Source: Loktanella sp. IMCC34160 (GTDB taxonomy: Bacteria > Pseudomonadota > Alphaproteobacteria > Rhodobacterales > Rhodobacteraceae). From it: DNA of 64,000 bases. The stretch spans positions 186,001-250,000 of the forward strand of contig NZ_SELP01000001.1 in the NCBI RefSeq assembly GCF_004145845.1. The letters are read 5' to 3'. Positions 53,545-62,058 of the stretch are shown piece after piece; position 1 is the stretch's first letter; each line of letters opens with the position of its first letter. The notes under the pieces are model-generated. The model did no database searches, had not been told where the DNA came from, and worked only from the letters and a program-made list of their open reading frames with translations. The position numbers and the translations under genes were made by a program.

Positions 53545-53859
53545 TCAGGCCGGGGCGTCGGTGTTGGGCAGCCCTTCGGCGATCTGCTGGTGCCCCTCGC
53601 CCGAGGCGACAAGGCAGGTCGGGCCGCCGGGCGCGGTCATGGTGATCGTCCAGGTGCCACTGTCGAGGTTGGCAAAGACCTCGACCACCATGTTGTTTGA
53701 GGCCAGACCGATCGACTGCCTGCTTTCCCCATAGCTTTCGGCAAGGAAGGTCACGACCCTTTCGTGGTCGGCGCAGCGCGCGGATTGGGCGGGGGCGGGC
53801 AGGGCGGCAAGGGCCGCGATACCAAGGCCGAGGGAGAGGGTCATCAAGGTCCGGTTCAT
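53545..53859 (-). CDS. Small secreted protein, 104 aa
   Basis: Signal peptide (NRTLMTLSLGLGIAALAALP, cleavage after PAQS/A) and a short periplasmic domain: RCADHERVVTFLAESYGESR, QSIGLASNNMVVEVFANLDS, TWTITMTAPGGPTCLVASGE, with two Cys likely paired. I recall this as a common small secreted protein of Rhodobacterales with no assigned function. Convergent with the surface-protein gene. Confidence 0.82.
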   Translation of the reverse strand: MNRTLMTLSLGLGIAALAALPAPAQSARCADHERVVTFLAESYGESRQSIGLASNNMVVEVFANLDSGTWTITMTAPGGPTCLVASGEGHQQIAEGLPNTDAPA

Positions 53860-54091
53860 CTGGGCGGCTCTGTGTCATATGGTTCGGTCCGGACGCCTGA
53901 TGGCCTGATGCCGATGCGCCGGAAGATGCATTGACTGTCCCCCGAGCATCGCAAATTAAGGTAAATCGCCCGTTACGGTGGGTCTGCAACAGAGGTCCTC
54001 CCGCGAATTTGCTGCACTGCGGCGATTTTCCGGTTGAACGATCCGAAAAATTCTGGCCTTTTGCGCGCAACAAAGTTTCAAGGAGGATGTC

Positions 54092-54943
54092 ATGTCGATC
54101 CGGCCGTTCCGATCTGCCCTTTATATCCCCGGGTCAAAGGACCGGGCGCTGGACAAGGCGCGAGGCCTGCCTGTCGATGCGATCCTGTTCGATCTGGAGG
54201 ATGCGGTGGCCCCGGACGACAAGGCCAACGCCCGCGCGACCCTTGCGACCGCATTGGCCGAAGGCGGCTATGGAAGCCGCTACCGGATCGTGCGGATCAA
54301 CGCGCTGGATACTGACTGGGGCCGGGACGATGCCGCCGCCGTGGCTGCGATGGACTGCGATGCGGTGCTGCTGCCCAAGGTGTCGGGCCCGGCGGATGTG
54401 GACGCGCTGGCCGCGCTGGTGCCGGACAAACCGATCTGGGCCATGATGGAAAGCCCGCTGGGCGTGTTGAACGCCGCCGCCATTGCCGCACACCCCCGGA
54501 TCGAAGGTTTCGTTCTGGGCACCAACGACCTTGCCAAGGATCTGAACACCCGCAAGGCGCCCCGGCGCGAACCGCTGTTGTTCGCGTTGCAGGCCTGCCT
54601 GATGGCGGCCAAGGCACATGGGGTGATCGCCATCGACGGTGTCTATAACGCCTTCAAGGACGATGACGGGTTGATCGAGGAATGCGAACAGGGCCGCGAC
54701 ATGGGGTTCGACGGGAAATCCCTGATCCATCCGGCGCAGGTCGAGATCACCAACCGCACTTTCGCCCCGACCGAGGCCGAGATTGAACTAGCCAACCGGC
54801 AGATCGCCGCCTTTGAAGAGGCAGAGGCACAGGGGCTGGGCGTGGCTGTCGTGGATGGCCGCATCGTCGAGAACTTGCATATCGTCACCGCCCGCGCGAC
54901 GCTGGCCAAGGCAGCGGCAATCGCGGAACTGGAGACACAATGA
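54092..54943 (+). CDS. mcl2: (3S)-malyl-CoA thioesterase / CoA-ester lyase-family protein
   Basis: A 283-residue CitE-like TIM-barrel enzyme. It opens FRSALYIPGSKDRALDKARG and has FDLEDAVAPDDK (metal Glu/Asp), PKVSGPADVDAL, AMMESPLGVLNA, VLGTNDLAKDL and the end RDMGFDGKSLIHPAQVEI. The LYIPGSK start and ~280-residue length fit Mcl2 (malyl-CoA thioesterase), not the longer Mcl1 lyase of Rhodobacter; this is from memory of those sequences. AAGGAGG precedes the ATG. It leads an operon with nnrU, a DUF1737 gene and mch of the ethylmalonyl-CoA pathway. Confidence 0.85.
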   Translation: MSIRPFRSALYIPGSKDRALDKARGLPVDAILFDLEDAVAPDDKANARATLATALAEGGYGSRYRIVRINALDTDWGRDDAAAVAAMDCDAVLLPKVSGPADVDALAALVPDKPIWAMMESPLGVLNAAAIAAHPRIEGFVLGTNDLAKDLNTRKAPRREPLLFALQACLMAAKAHGVIAIDGVYNAFKDDDGLIEECEQGRDMGFDGKSLIHPAQVEITNRTFAPTEAEIELANRQIAAFEEAEAQGLGVAVVDGRIVENLHIVTARATLAKAAAIAELETQ

Positions 54944-55488
54944 CACTACTTCTTCTCGGGCTGGCCCTGTGGTCCGGCGCGCATCTTTTCAAACGGCTGG
55001 CCCCGGCTGCCCGTGGCCGATTGGGCGACAAGGGCAAGGGGCCGATCGCGCTAGCGCTTCTGGCCGGGCTGGTCCTGATGGTGATCGGCTATCGGGGCTG
55101 GGATAGCGCGCAACTGTGGTATCCGCCCGCCTTCCTGACCCATGTGAACAACCTGCTGATGCTGGTGGCGGTCTATCTTTTTGCCGCCGACGGGATGAAG
55201 ACGCGGGCCTGGGCCGCAATCCGGCACCCGCAATTGACGGCGGTGAAGATCTGGGCGCTGGCGCACCTGCTGGTCAACGGCGATCTTGCCTCGGTCGTGC
55301 TGTTTGGCGGGCTTCTGGCCTGGGCGGTGGTGTCGGTGATCCTGATCAAACGGTCCGAACCGCGCCCCGTCCGCGTGGCCACCGGCGCGATGGCCAAGGA
55401 ATTGGGCCCGGTTGTCGGCGCGGTGCTGGTCACCGGTGCAATCGGCGGCCTTCACTATCTGTTCAACCTGCAAGCCTTCGGGGGGTGA
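54940..55488 (+). CDS. NnrU-family membrane protein
   Basis: A 182-residue inner-membrane protein with five or so hydrophobic segments; GLALWSGAHLFKRLAPAARG and KIWALAHLLVNGDLASVVLF are typical of the NnrU family (first met near nitric-oxide-reductase genes, role unknown). Its ATG overlaps the mcl2 stop by 4 bp (ATGA), so it is translationally coupled to that gene. Confidence 0.87.
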   Translation: MTLLLLGLALWSGAHLFKRLAPAARGRLGDKGKGPIALALLAGLVLMVIGYRGWDSAQLWYPPAFLTHVNNLLMLVAVYLFAADGMKTRAWAAIRHPQLTAVKIWALAHLLVNGDLASVVLFGGLLAWAVVSVILIKRSEPRPVRVATGAMAKELGPVVGAVLVTGAIGGLHYLFNLQAFGG

Positions 55489-55493
55489 CCGGA

Positions 55494-55697
55494 ATGAAAC
55501 TCTATCGGCTTCTGACGGAAGAGGACACGTCGGCCTTTTGCCACAAGGTGTCCGAGGCGCTGTCGAAGGGCTGGGAGCTGTATGGCGACCCGACCTATGC
55601 CTTCGATCAGGCCAAGGGTGTCATGCGCTGCGGTCAGGCCGTGGTGAAAGAAGTGCCGGGCGACTACCATCCCGATCTGAAACTGGGGCAGCAATGA
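55494..55697 (+). CDS. DUF1737 protein, 67 aa
   Basis: A small soluble protein: MKLYRLLTEEDTSAFCHKVS, ALSKGWELYGDPTYAFDQAK, then a short C-terminal tail ending DLKLGQQ. The first half is the DUF1737 pattern (K-L-Y-R-L-L-T...L-x-x-G-W-x-L-x-G-x-P). No function is known. It starts 5 bp after nnrU and overlaps mch by 4 bp, so it is made together with the mesaconyl-CoA hydratase. Confidence 0.88.
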   Translation: MKLYRLLTEEDTSAFCHKVSEALSKGWELYGDPTYAFDQAKGVMRCGQAVVKEVPGDYHPDLKLGQQ

Positions 55698-56722
55698 CCA
55701 AGACCAATCCGGGCCGTTTTTTCGAAGACTATCACGTCGGGCAGGTGATCCGGCACGCCGTGCCACGCACCATTTCGGGGGGCGAGCGGGCGCTGTATCA
55801 CGCGCTTTATCCGGCCCGGCATGCGTTGCATTCCTCGGACGCCTTCGCGCTGGCCTGCGGGCTGGACCGGGCGCCGCTGGACGATCTGATCACCTTTCAC
55901 ACGGTGTTTGGAAAAACTGTCCCGGATGTGTCGCTGAACGCGGTGGCAAATCTTGGTTATGCGGAAGGGCGCTGGCTGCATCCGGTCTATCCGGGTGACA
56001 CGCTGACCGCCCGGTCCGAGGTGATCGGGCTGAAGCAGAATTCGAACGGCAAATCTGGCGTCGTCTGGGTGCGGACCACCGGCAGCAACCAGCATGGGCG
56101 CGATGTGTTGTCCTATGTGCGCTGGGTGATGGTGCGCAAGCGCGATGCGGACGCTCCGGCCCCTGACACGGTGATCCCCGATCTGGCCGGCGTGGTGAAG
56201 GCCGAGGATCTGATCATTCCCGCCGGTCTGAACTTTGCCACCTATGATTTCGACCTTGCCGGAGAGCCGCATCGCTGGGGCGACTACGAGGTGGGCGAGG
56301 TGATCGACCATGTGGATGGTGTCACCTTGGAAGAGGCGGAGCACATGATGGCCACCCGCCTGTGGCAGAACACTGCCAAGGTGCATTTCGACGCCACCAA
56401 CCGCGAGGACGGGCGGCGGCTGATCTATGGCGGGCATGTGATTTCACTGGCGCGGGCCTTGTCGTTCAACGGGCTGGCCAATGCGCAGGTGATTGTCGGG
56501 TTGAACGGGGGGGCACATGCGAACCCCTGTTTCGCGGGCGATACGGTGCGCGCCTGGACCGAAGTTCTGGACAAGGCCGACACAGGCGCGCCGGGCGTCG
56601 GCGCGATCCGGCTGCGGCTGGTGGCGACGAAAGGGGCGGCCGGGGCCCTGAAAACAGAGGACGGGAAATACCTGCCCGAGGTCCTGCTTGATCTCGATTA
56701 CTGGGCCCTGATGCCCGTCTAG
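55694..56722 (+). CDS. mch: Mesaconyl-CoA hydratase
   Basis: A 342-residue double hot-dog (MaoC-like) hydratase that converts mesaconyl-C1-CoA to beta-methylmalyl-CoA in the ethylmalonyl-CoA pathway of acetate assimilation. It opens KTNPGRFFEDYHVGQVIRHA; the first MaoC-like part has HSSDAFALACGL and the second has FDATNREDGRRLIYGGHVIS. Length and context (mcl2 upstream, sdh downstream) agree with Mch of Rhodobacter. Its ATG overlaps the DUF1737 stop. Confidence 0.9.
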   Translation: MTKTNPGRFFEDYHVGQVIRHAVPRTISGGERALYHALYPARHALHSSDAFALACGLDRAPLDDLITFHTVFGKTVPDVSLNAVANLGYAEGRWLHPVYPGDTLTARSEVIGLKQNSNGKSGVVWVRTTGSNQHGRDVLSYVRWVMVRKRDADAPAPDTVIPDLAGVVKAEDLIIPAGLNFATYDFDLAGEPHRWGDYEVGEVIDHVDGVTLEEAEHMMATRLWQNTAKVHFDATNREDGRRLIYGGHVISLARALSFNGLANAQVIVGLNGGAHANPCFAGDTVRAWTEVLDKADTGAPGVGAIRLRLVATKGAAGALKTEDGKYLPEVLLDLDYWALMPV

Positions 56723-56741
56723 GGCGCCTCGGTCGGTCACG

Positions 56742-56780
56742 TTGACATTTGTGATCACACTTTGGAAAAATGTGATCACA
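56742..56780 (+). promoter_or_regulatory. sdh promoter with tandem TGTGATCACA palindromes
   Basis: A perfect -35-like TTGACA (56742-56747) is followed by palindromes at 56750-56759 and 56771-56780, again exactly 21 bp apart. An A-rich candidate -10 (AAAAAT, 56766-56771) sits between them at 18-bp spacing from the -35. A protein on both sites would cover the whole core promoter. The sdhC ATG is ~146 bp further on. The same paired sites precede sucC, and one copy precedes the GntR gene. Confidence 0.75.
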
Positions 56781-56925
56781 AGCTGGTATTTTATCGCTAT
56801 CGCCCGTCGAATTCGTGGGATTTCGCCCGACTCCGTGCGTGACTCGGGCGGGAAAATCCTTCAGAAACGGGAAGACGGTGGGCGGCCTGCGTGTCGCCTG
56901 CGACGAAGCCGAGAAGGAAACCGAC

Positions 56926-57321
56926 ATGGCTGAGCAGACTTCGGGGCCGGGCGGGGTAGAGCGCCCTCTTTCCCCCCACATCCAGATTTACCGCTGGCAC
57001 ATCCCCATGCTGACCTCGATTCTGACCCGGATCACCGGCAATGCGCTGATCGTCAGCGCCGTTCTGGTCGTCTGGTGGCTTCTGGCGGCGGCGACAAGCC
57101 CGGAATATTACGCCCTGGCTGACGCCGTGATCACAAGCTGGCTGGGGGATATCGTGATGACCCTGTCGCTTTGGGGGATCTGGTATCACTTCCTCGCCGG
57201 GTTGCGGCATCTGTACTACGACGCGGGCCACGGGCTGGACATTCCGACGGCGGAAAAGCTGGGCTGGGGCCTGCTGATCGGCTCGGTCGTCCTGACCGTT
57301 CTGACGATCATCATCATCTAA
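56926..57321 (+). CDS. sdhC: Succinate dehydrogenase cytochrome b556 subunit
   Basis: A 131-residue membrane subunit with three hydrophobic helices. Family pattern: RPLSPHIQIYRWHIPMLTSI followed by LTRITGNAL (quinone site Ser/Arg), then HFLAGLRHLYYD with the heme-ligand His. It anchors SdhAB and takes electrons to ubiquinone. AAGGA precedes the ATG at 56926. First gene of sdhC-D-A-x-y-B. Confidence 0.93.
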   Translation: MAEQTSGPGGVERPLSPHIQIYRWHIPMLTSILTRITGNALIVSAVLVVWWLLAAATSPEYYALADAVITSWLGDIVMTLSLWGIWYHFLAGLRHLYYDAGHGLDIPTAEKLGWGLLIGSVVLTVLTIIII

Positions 57322-57331
57322 GGGGGCCGAT

Positions 57332-57703
57332 ATGCGTTATCTGACAGACCGCAAGCGCGCCGAAGGCAAGGGCGCAGGCCACAGCGGGACCGAACATCAC
57401 TGGCATATGCAGGTCAGCGCGGTGGGGCTGGCCCTGATCGTTCCGACCTTCCTTTATGTCTTTGGCTCGGCCCTTGGCGGCACCCATGACGAGGTACTGG
57501 CCACCTTCGCCCGCCCGATCCCGGCGATCCTGACCGGGCTGGTTCTGGTCTTTGGCCTGCTGCACTTCAAGAATGGCGCGCAGATCATGATCGAAGATTA
57601 CTGGCGGGGTACCACCCGCAAGGCGGCGCTGATGTTCACGACCGCATTCACCTATGGCCTGATCGCGACCGGGCTGTTCGCGCTGGCGAAAATGGCGCTG
57701 TAA
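57332..57703 (+). CDS. sdhD: Succinate dehydrogenase membrane anchor subunit
   Basis: A 123-residue membrane protein with three hydrophobic helices; it begins RYLTDRKRAEGKGAGHSGTE and includes HFKNGAQIMIEDYWRGTTRK after the second helix, the usual SdhD region. It lies 10 bp after sdhC and 12 bp before sdhA. Confidence 0.92.
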   Translation: MRYLTDRKRAEGKGAGHSGTEHHWHMQVSAVGLALIVPTFLYVFGSALGGTHDEVLATFARPIPAILTGLVLVFGLLHFKNGAQIMIEDYWRGTTRKAALMFTTAFTYGLIATGLFALAKMAL

Positions 57704-57715
57704 GGAAGACGACCG

Positions 57716-59521
57716 ATGGCAGCTTATGAATACGAGACGCACGAATATGACGTGGTCGTTGTGGGGGCCGGCGGGGCCGGTCTGCGCGCCACCCTTGGCA
57801 TGGCCGAACAGGGGCTGCGCACCGCCTGCGTGACCAAGGTCTTCCCGACCCGGTCGCACACGGTTGCGGCGCAGGGCGGCATTGCTGCCAGCCTGGGCAA
57901 CATGGGCCCGGACAGCTGGCAATGGCACATGTATGACACCGTGAAGGGGTCTGACTGGCTGGGCGACACCGACGCGATGGAATACCTCGCGCGTGAGGCG
58001 CCCAAGGCGGTTTACGAGCTGGAGCATTACGGCGTGCCGTTCAGCCGGACCGAAGAGGGCAAGATCTATCAGCGCCCGTTCGGCGGCCACACGACCGAGT
58101 TTGGCGAAGGCCCGCCGGTGCAGCGCACCTGCGCCGCCGCCGACCGAACCGGCCACGCGATCCTGCACACGCTGTATGGCCAGTCCCTGAAGGAAAAGGC
58201 CGAGTTCTTCATCGAATACTTCGCCATCGACCTGATCATGTCGGACGATGGCGTGTGTCAGGGTGTCGTCTGCTGGAAGCTGGACGATGGCACCATGCAT
58301 GTCTTCAATGCCAAGATGGTGGTGTTGGCGACCGGCGGCTATGGCCGCGCCTATTTCAGCGCGACCAGCGCCCACACCTGCACCGGCGACGGTGGCGGGA
58401 TGGTGGCGCGTGCGGGGCTGCCGCTTCAGGACATGGAATTCGTCCAGTTCCACCCGACCGGCATCTATGGCGCGGGCTGCCTGATCACCGAAGGCGCGCG
58501 CGGCGAGGGCGGCTATCTGACCAACTCGGAAGGCGAACGGTTCATGGAGCGCTATGCGCCCAACTACAAGGACCTTGCCCCGCGTGACTATGTCAGCCGC
58601 TGCATGACCATGGAAATCCGCGAGGGCCGGGGCGTGGGTGCCAATGGCGACCACATTCACCTGAACCTGAACCACCTGCCCGCCGAGGCGCTGGCCGAAC
58701 GCCTGCCGGGCATTTCGGAAAGCGCGAAGATTTTTGCGGGCGTCGATGTGACCAAGGAACCGATCCCGGTTCTGCCGACCGTCCATTACAACATGGGCGG
58801 GGTGCCGACGAACTACTACGGCGAGGTTCTGAACCCGACCAAGAAAGACCCCAACGCCGTGGTCCCCGGCCTGATGGCCGTGGGCGAGGCGGGCTGCGCG
58901 TCGGTCCACGGGGCGAACCGCCTTGGGTCCAACAGCCTGATCGACCTTGTGGTCTTTGGCCGCGCCGCCGCGATCCGCGCCGGCGCCGTGGTGGACCGGT
59001 CCAGCGCCATCCCGACCCCGAACACCGCCAGCGTCGACAAGGCGTTTGACCGGTTCGACGGGCTGCGCCATGCCAATGGCACCGTGCCCACCGCCGAACT
59101 GCGCCTTGAGATGCAGAAGACCATGCAGGCCGACGCTGCCGTCTTCCGCACCGACAAGACGCTGAAGGAAGGGGTCGAAAAGATGACCGCCGTCGCGGCC
59201 AAGTTGGATGACCTGAAGGTCACCGACCGGTCGCTGGTCTGGAACAGCGACCTGATGGAAACGCTGGAACTGACCAACCTGATGCCGAACGCGCTGGCCA
59301 CCATCGTCGGCGCCGAGGCCCGCAAGGAAAGCCGGGGCGCCCACGCGCATGAGGACTACGCCGAACGTGACGACAAGAAATGGCGCGTCCACACGATTTC
59401 CCGTGTTGATGGGAACAAAGTGGACCTGTCCTATCGTCCGGTGATCACCGATCCGCTGACCACCGAGGCCGAGGGCGGGATCAGCCTGAAAACCATTGCC
59501 CCGAAGGCGCGGACCTTCTGA
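57716..59521 (+). CDS. sdhA: Succinate dehydrogenase flavoprotein subunit
   Basis: A 601-residue subunit that oxidises succinate to fumarate. FAD loop [17 protein letters not shown], the covalent-FAD His in [20 protein letters not shown]-type active-site region [20 protein letters not shown], and the capping-domain stretch [20 protein letters not shown]. The C-terminal [12 protein letters not shown] is normal. Its stop shares one base with the next ATG. Confidence 0.97.
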   Translation: MAAYEYETHEYDVVVVGAGGAGLRATLGMAEQGLRTACVTKVFPTRSHTVAAQGGIAASLGNMGPDSWQWHMYDTVKGSDWLGDTDAMEYLAREAPKAVYELEHYGVPFSRTEEGKIYQRPFGGHTTEFGEGPPVQRTCAAADRTGHAILHTLYGQSLKEKAEFFIEYFAIDLIMSDDGVCQGVVCWKLDDGTMHVFNAKMVVLATGGYGRAYFSATSAHTCTGDGGGMVARAGLPLQDMEFVQFHPTGIYGAGCLITEGARGEGGYLTNSEGERFMERYAPNYKDLAPRDYVSRCMTMEIREGRGVGANGDHIHLNLNHLPAEALAERLPGISESAKIFAGVDVTKEPIPVLPTVHYNMGGVPTNYYGEVLNPTKKDPNAVVPGLMAVGEAGCASVHGANRLGSNSLIDLVVFGRAAAIRAGAVVDRSSAIPTPNTASVDKAFDRFDGLRHANGTVPTAELRLEMQKTMQADAAVFRTDKTLKEGVEKMTAVAAKLDDLKVTDRSLVWNSDLMETLELTNLMPNALATIVGAEARKESRGAHAHEDYAERDDKKWRVHTISRVDGNKVDLSYRPVITDPLTTEAEGGISLKTIAPKARTF

Positions 59522-59811
59522 TGCGCGGCCTGGTTGTCATTCTTGCCTTGCCGGTGCTGGCCGCTGCCTGCACCCCGCAGCCGATGTCGCCGGAACGCGC
59601 CCATGAGGTCTGTTCCGAGCGGGCCCGCGAGGCCGCCGGGCCGACCGGCCGCGTCACCATCGGGGCAAATTCCAACTCTGGCCCCTTCGTTGGGGCCGAG
59701 ATCGGGCTGAGCGCGGATTACCTTGCTGGGCGTGACCCGGTAGCGGTCTACGCCGAATGTTACCAGAGCCGGACCGGGGGGCAGTCCCCGACCCGGCAGC
59801 CGGATCTGTAG
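59521..59811 (+). CDS. Small lipoprotein-like gene between sdhA and sdhB
   Basis: A 96-residue protein with a lipoprotein-type signal (LVVILALPVLAAAC, Cys at ~17) and a short polar domain (SPERAHEVCSERAREAAGPT ... VYAECYQSRTGGQSP) with two further Cys. Its ATG overlaps the sdhA stop by one base, so it is tightly coupled. Function unknown; small genes in this position occur in relatives, by memory. Confidence 0.75.
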   Translation: MRGLVVILALPVLAAACTPQPMSPERAHEVCSERAREAAGPTGRVTIGANSNSGPFVGAEIGLSADYLAGRDPVAVYAECYQSRTGGQSPTRQPDL

Positions 59812-59823
59812 GGGAGAGTGCCG

Positions 59824-60198
59824 ATGCGTTTGATCCTGTCCATGACCCTTGCCGCCGCCGTCGCGGGCTGCGCGATGCAGGATGGGGCCGAGGACGCGTC
59901 CCGGGCGGAGGACACCGCGACATTTGAGGCTCCGGCAGAGGTCGCAGCCGCACCGCTTGATGGCGAGGCCGACGCGTCTGTGCAAGATCAGGCCCGCGTG
60001 GTTGTGTCGCCGCTGGTGCAGGCGCAGGCCCCCGGCCCGGTGGGCGAGGCGCTGACCGGCTGCATCCTGCAAAGTGCGACCGGCGACGAGCTTGATCTGC
60101 TGGCCGCGAATGAAGACCCGGAGGCCACGCTAGCGCTGACCCAGACGCTGCTGAACCGCGACGATACAATTGCCTGCGCCACCGCGGCGCTGACCTGA
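59824..60198 (+). CDS. Second lipoprotein-like gene between sdhA and sdhB
   Basis: A 124-residue protein with lipobox AVAGC (LILSMTLAAAVAGC), an acidic Ala/Glu/Asp linker, and a C-terminal part with two Cys (EALTGCILQSATGDELDLLA ... DDTIACATAALT). GGGGAG precedes the ATG at 59824. Inner- or outer-membrane periplasmic location is expected. No family recognised; co-transcribed with sdh. Confidence 0.75.
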   Translation: MRLILSMTLAAAVAGCAMQDGAEDASRAEDTATFEAPAEVAAAPLDGEADASVQDQARVVVSPLVQAQAPGPVGEALTGCILQSATGDELDLLAANEDPEATLALTQTLLNRDDTIACATAALT

Positions 60199-60227
60199 AC
60201 GAACGAACCAAGGCAGGAGCCTGAGAC

Positions 60228-61007
60228 ATGGTCCAACTGACGCTTCCCAAGAACAGCCGGATGACGGTGGGCAAGACATGGCCGAAACCCGAAGGGGCGA
60301 AGAACCTGCGCAAGGTGCAGATTTACCGCTGGAACCCCGACGACGGAAAGAACCCGCGTCTGGATACCTATTGGGTGGACATGGACAGCTGCGGCCCGAT
60401 GGTTCTGGACGTGCTGATCAAGATCAAGAACGAGATCGACCCGACCCTGACCTTCCGCCGGTCCTGCCGGGAAGGAATCTGCGGGTCCTGCGCGATGAAC
60501 ATCGACGGGCGCAACACGCTGGCCTGTATCTTCGGCACGGATGAGATTAGGGGCGATATCAAGATCTACCCGCTACCGCATATGCCGGTGGTCAAGGACC
60601 TGATCCCCGACCTGACCCATTTCTACGCCCAGCACGCCAGCATCATGCCGTGGCTGGAAACCAAGACCAACCGCCCGGCCAAAGAGTGGCGCCAGTCGAT
60701 CGAGGACCGCAAGAAGCTGGACGGTCTGTATGAATGCGTCATGTGCGCCTCTTGCTCGACCTCTTGCCCGTCCTATTGGTGGAACGGCGACAAGTATCTT
60801 GGGCCGGCCGCGCTGCTGCACGCCTACCGCTGGCTGATCGACAGCCGCGACGAGGCGACGGGCGAACGACTGGATCAGCTGGAAGACCCGTTCAAGCTGT
60901 ATCGCTGCCACACCATCATGAACTGCGCCAAGACCTGCCCGAAGGGTCTGAACCCGGCCAAGGCGATTTCGCACATCAAGAAGATGATGGTGGAGCGTCA
61001 CGTCTAG
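60228..61007 (+). CDS. sdhB: Succinate dehydrogenase iron-sulfur subunit
   Basis: A 259-residue subunit carrying three Fe-S clusters: [2Fe-2S] in [15 protein letters not shown]...LAC, [4Fe-4S] in [16 protein letters not shown], and [3Fe-4S] with the remaining Cys in [17 protein letters not shown]. It passes electrons from SdhA to the membrane quinone site. Ribosome site AGGAG lies before the ATG. Last gene of the operon. Confidence 0.97.
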   Translation: MVQLTLPKNSRMTVGKTWPKPEGAKNLRKVQIYRWNPDDGKNPRLDTYWVDMDSCGPMVLDVLIKIKNEIDPTLTFRRSCREGICGSCAMNIDGRNTLACIFGTDEIRGDIKIYPLPHMPVVKDLIPDLTHFYAQHASIMPWLETKTNRPAKEWRQSIEDRKKLDGLYECVMCASCSTSCPSYWWNGDKYLGPAALLHAYRWLIDSRDEATGERLDQLEDPFKLYRCHTIMNCAKTCPKGLNPAKAISHIKKMMVERHV

Positions 61008-61060
61008 GGGCAGTTGCCAAAAGGTGCGCTACCGCGCGTTCTTATTCTGAAATCGGCACA

Positions 61061-61140
61061 GCGACGCCCCGGACCCCGGCGGCGTCGCTTCTGCATTGGG
61101 CGGGTGCCTCCGGCGGGGATATTTTTGGACCCAAAGAAGG
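61061..61140 (+). repeat. Hairpin plus a common Rhodobacterales intergenic element after sdhB
   Basis: GCGACGCC (61061-61068) pairs with GGCGTCGC (61081-61088), a possible terminator though only a short T-stretch follows. Immediately after is GGTGCCTCCGGCGGGGATAT (61103-61122) followed by TTTTTGGACCCAAAGAAGG, with its own small stem TTTGG/CCAAA. I recall near-identical sequences scattered between genes of Rhodobacterales, but only one copy lies in this window. Confidence 0.5.
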
Positions 61141-61212
61141 GGTGTGTTCGCCCTTGCCAAATCCACCTTGCCGGGGTGATCTTGCCGCACCCAAGACCGG
61201 AGGCCCGAACCC

Positions 61213-62055
61213 ATGACCGAACCCGCTGATGCCGCAGCCCGCCGGGCCATTGCCCCGGTGATCTGCTATCCGACCGACACGCTGCCGGTGCCGCCGATGG
61301 GCCTTTATACGGCGGCCCGTGCCACGGCGCGAAAGCTGGCCGAGGTGATCGTTCCCGCCCGCGATGCCGCCAGTATTGAGGTGCCCGCCGGGTCGTTTCT
61401 GCGCATTGAAAGCGTGGAGGGGCCGCAAGTGGGCGACCTGAACCTGTTCAATCTGCACGACCTGTCAGAGCGGTTCTATTCCGGCAAGACCCGCGCGCTG
61501 CACGGCACTCATGTCACTACGGGCGATCGGCTTTGGTCCAACTTTCCGACCCTGCGCCCAATGGCGACGGTGACGGCGGATAGTCTGGGCTGGTATGGGA
61601 TCGATGCCTTCGGCGGGTCGGTGCATGATGTGATCGGCACCCGCTGCGATCCCTATACCGGCAACCTTCTGTCGGGCAGTCAGTATCACCACTGCTGTCA
61701 TTCCAACCTGACCCGCGCGCTGGCCGATGCGCGGGGGCTGACCCTGTCCGAGGCGGAGGCCCATGTGCATGACGTACTGAACGTCTTCATGTGCACCGGA
61801 TTCACCCGCGACACGGGGCAATATTTCATGAAGGCTAGCCCGGTTCGCCCCGGCGACCATATCGAGTTCTTCGCCGAGATCGATCTTCTGGCAGTTCAAA
61901 GCGCCTGTCCCGGTGGCGACTGTTCGTCGGAACATTCCTCCGATACGGCGGCTTGCTATCCCCTGAAGATGGAGGTCTGGGCGCCGGACGCCGCCGCGCT
62001 GGAGGGGTGGGAACCGCCCGCGGTCAACGGATATGACCGCAGTCACGGGCGGTAG
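61213..62055 (+). CDS. DUF1989 / urea-carboxylase-associated family protein
   Basis: A 280-residue soluble protein. Typical features: VPAGSFLRIESVEGPQVGDL, NLHDLSERFYSGKTRALHGT, TVTADSLGWYGIDAFGGSVH, then CDPYTGNLLSGSQYHHCCHS and MCTGFTRDTGQYFMKASPVR. A Cys/His-rich middle and CPGGDCSSEH suggest metal binding. Members lie near urea carboxylase or amino-acid aminomethyl-type genes; here the partner is an SHMT-like gene convergent with it (3 bp between stops). Confidence 0.85.
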   Translation: MTEPADAAARRAIAPVICYPTDTLPVPPMGLYTAARATARKLAEVIVPARDAASIEVPAGSFLRIESVEGPQVGDLNLFNLHDLSERFYSGKTRALHGTHVTTGDRLWSNFPTLRPMATVTADSLGWYGIDAFGGSVHDVIGTRCDPYTGNLLSGSQYHHCCHSNLTRALADARGLTLSEAEAHVHDVLNVFMCTGFTRDTGQYFMKASPVRPGDHIEFFAEIDLLAVQSACPGGDCSSEHSSDTAACYPLKMEVWAPDAAALEGWEPPAVNGYDRSHGR

Positions 62056-62058
62056 TTT

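Noticed and set aside
54092-54943. Calling the gene mcl1 (malyl-CoA/beta-methylmalyl-CoA lyase)
   Set aside because: The start (LYIPGSK) and ~283-residue length fit the thioesterase Mcl2 better than the longer Mcl1; context is the mcl2-mch locus.
56750-56780. TGTGATCACA read as a CRP site
   Set aside because: CRP needs TGTGA-N6-TCACA; here the halves abut. The local Crp-type protein is therefore not the favoured binder.
57127-57141. GTGATCACAAGCTGG inside sdhC, identical to 15 bases of the second sdh promoter palindrome and its flank
   Set aside because: The first base of the full palindrome is changed (C instead of T), the bases encode the sdhC protein, and one coding match is compatible with chance; noted only as a possible downstream site.
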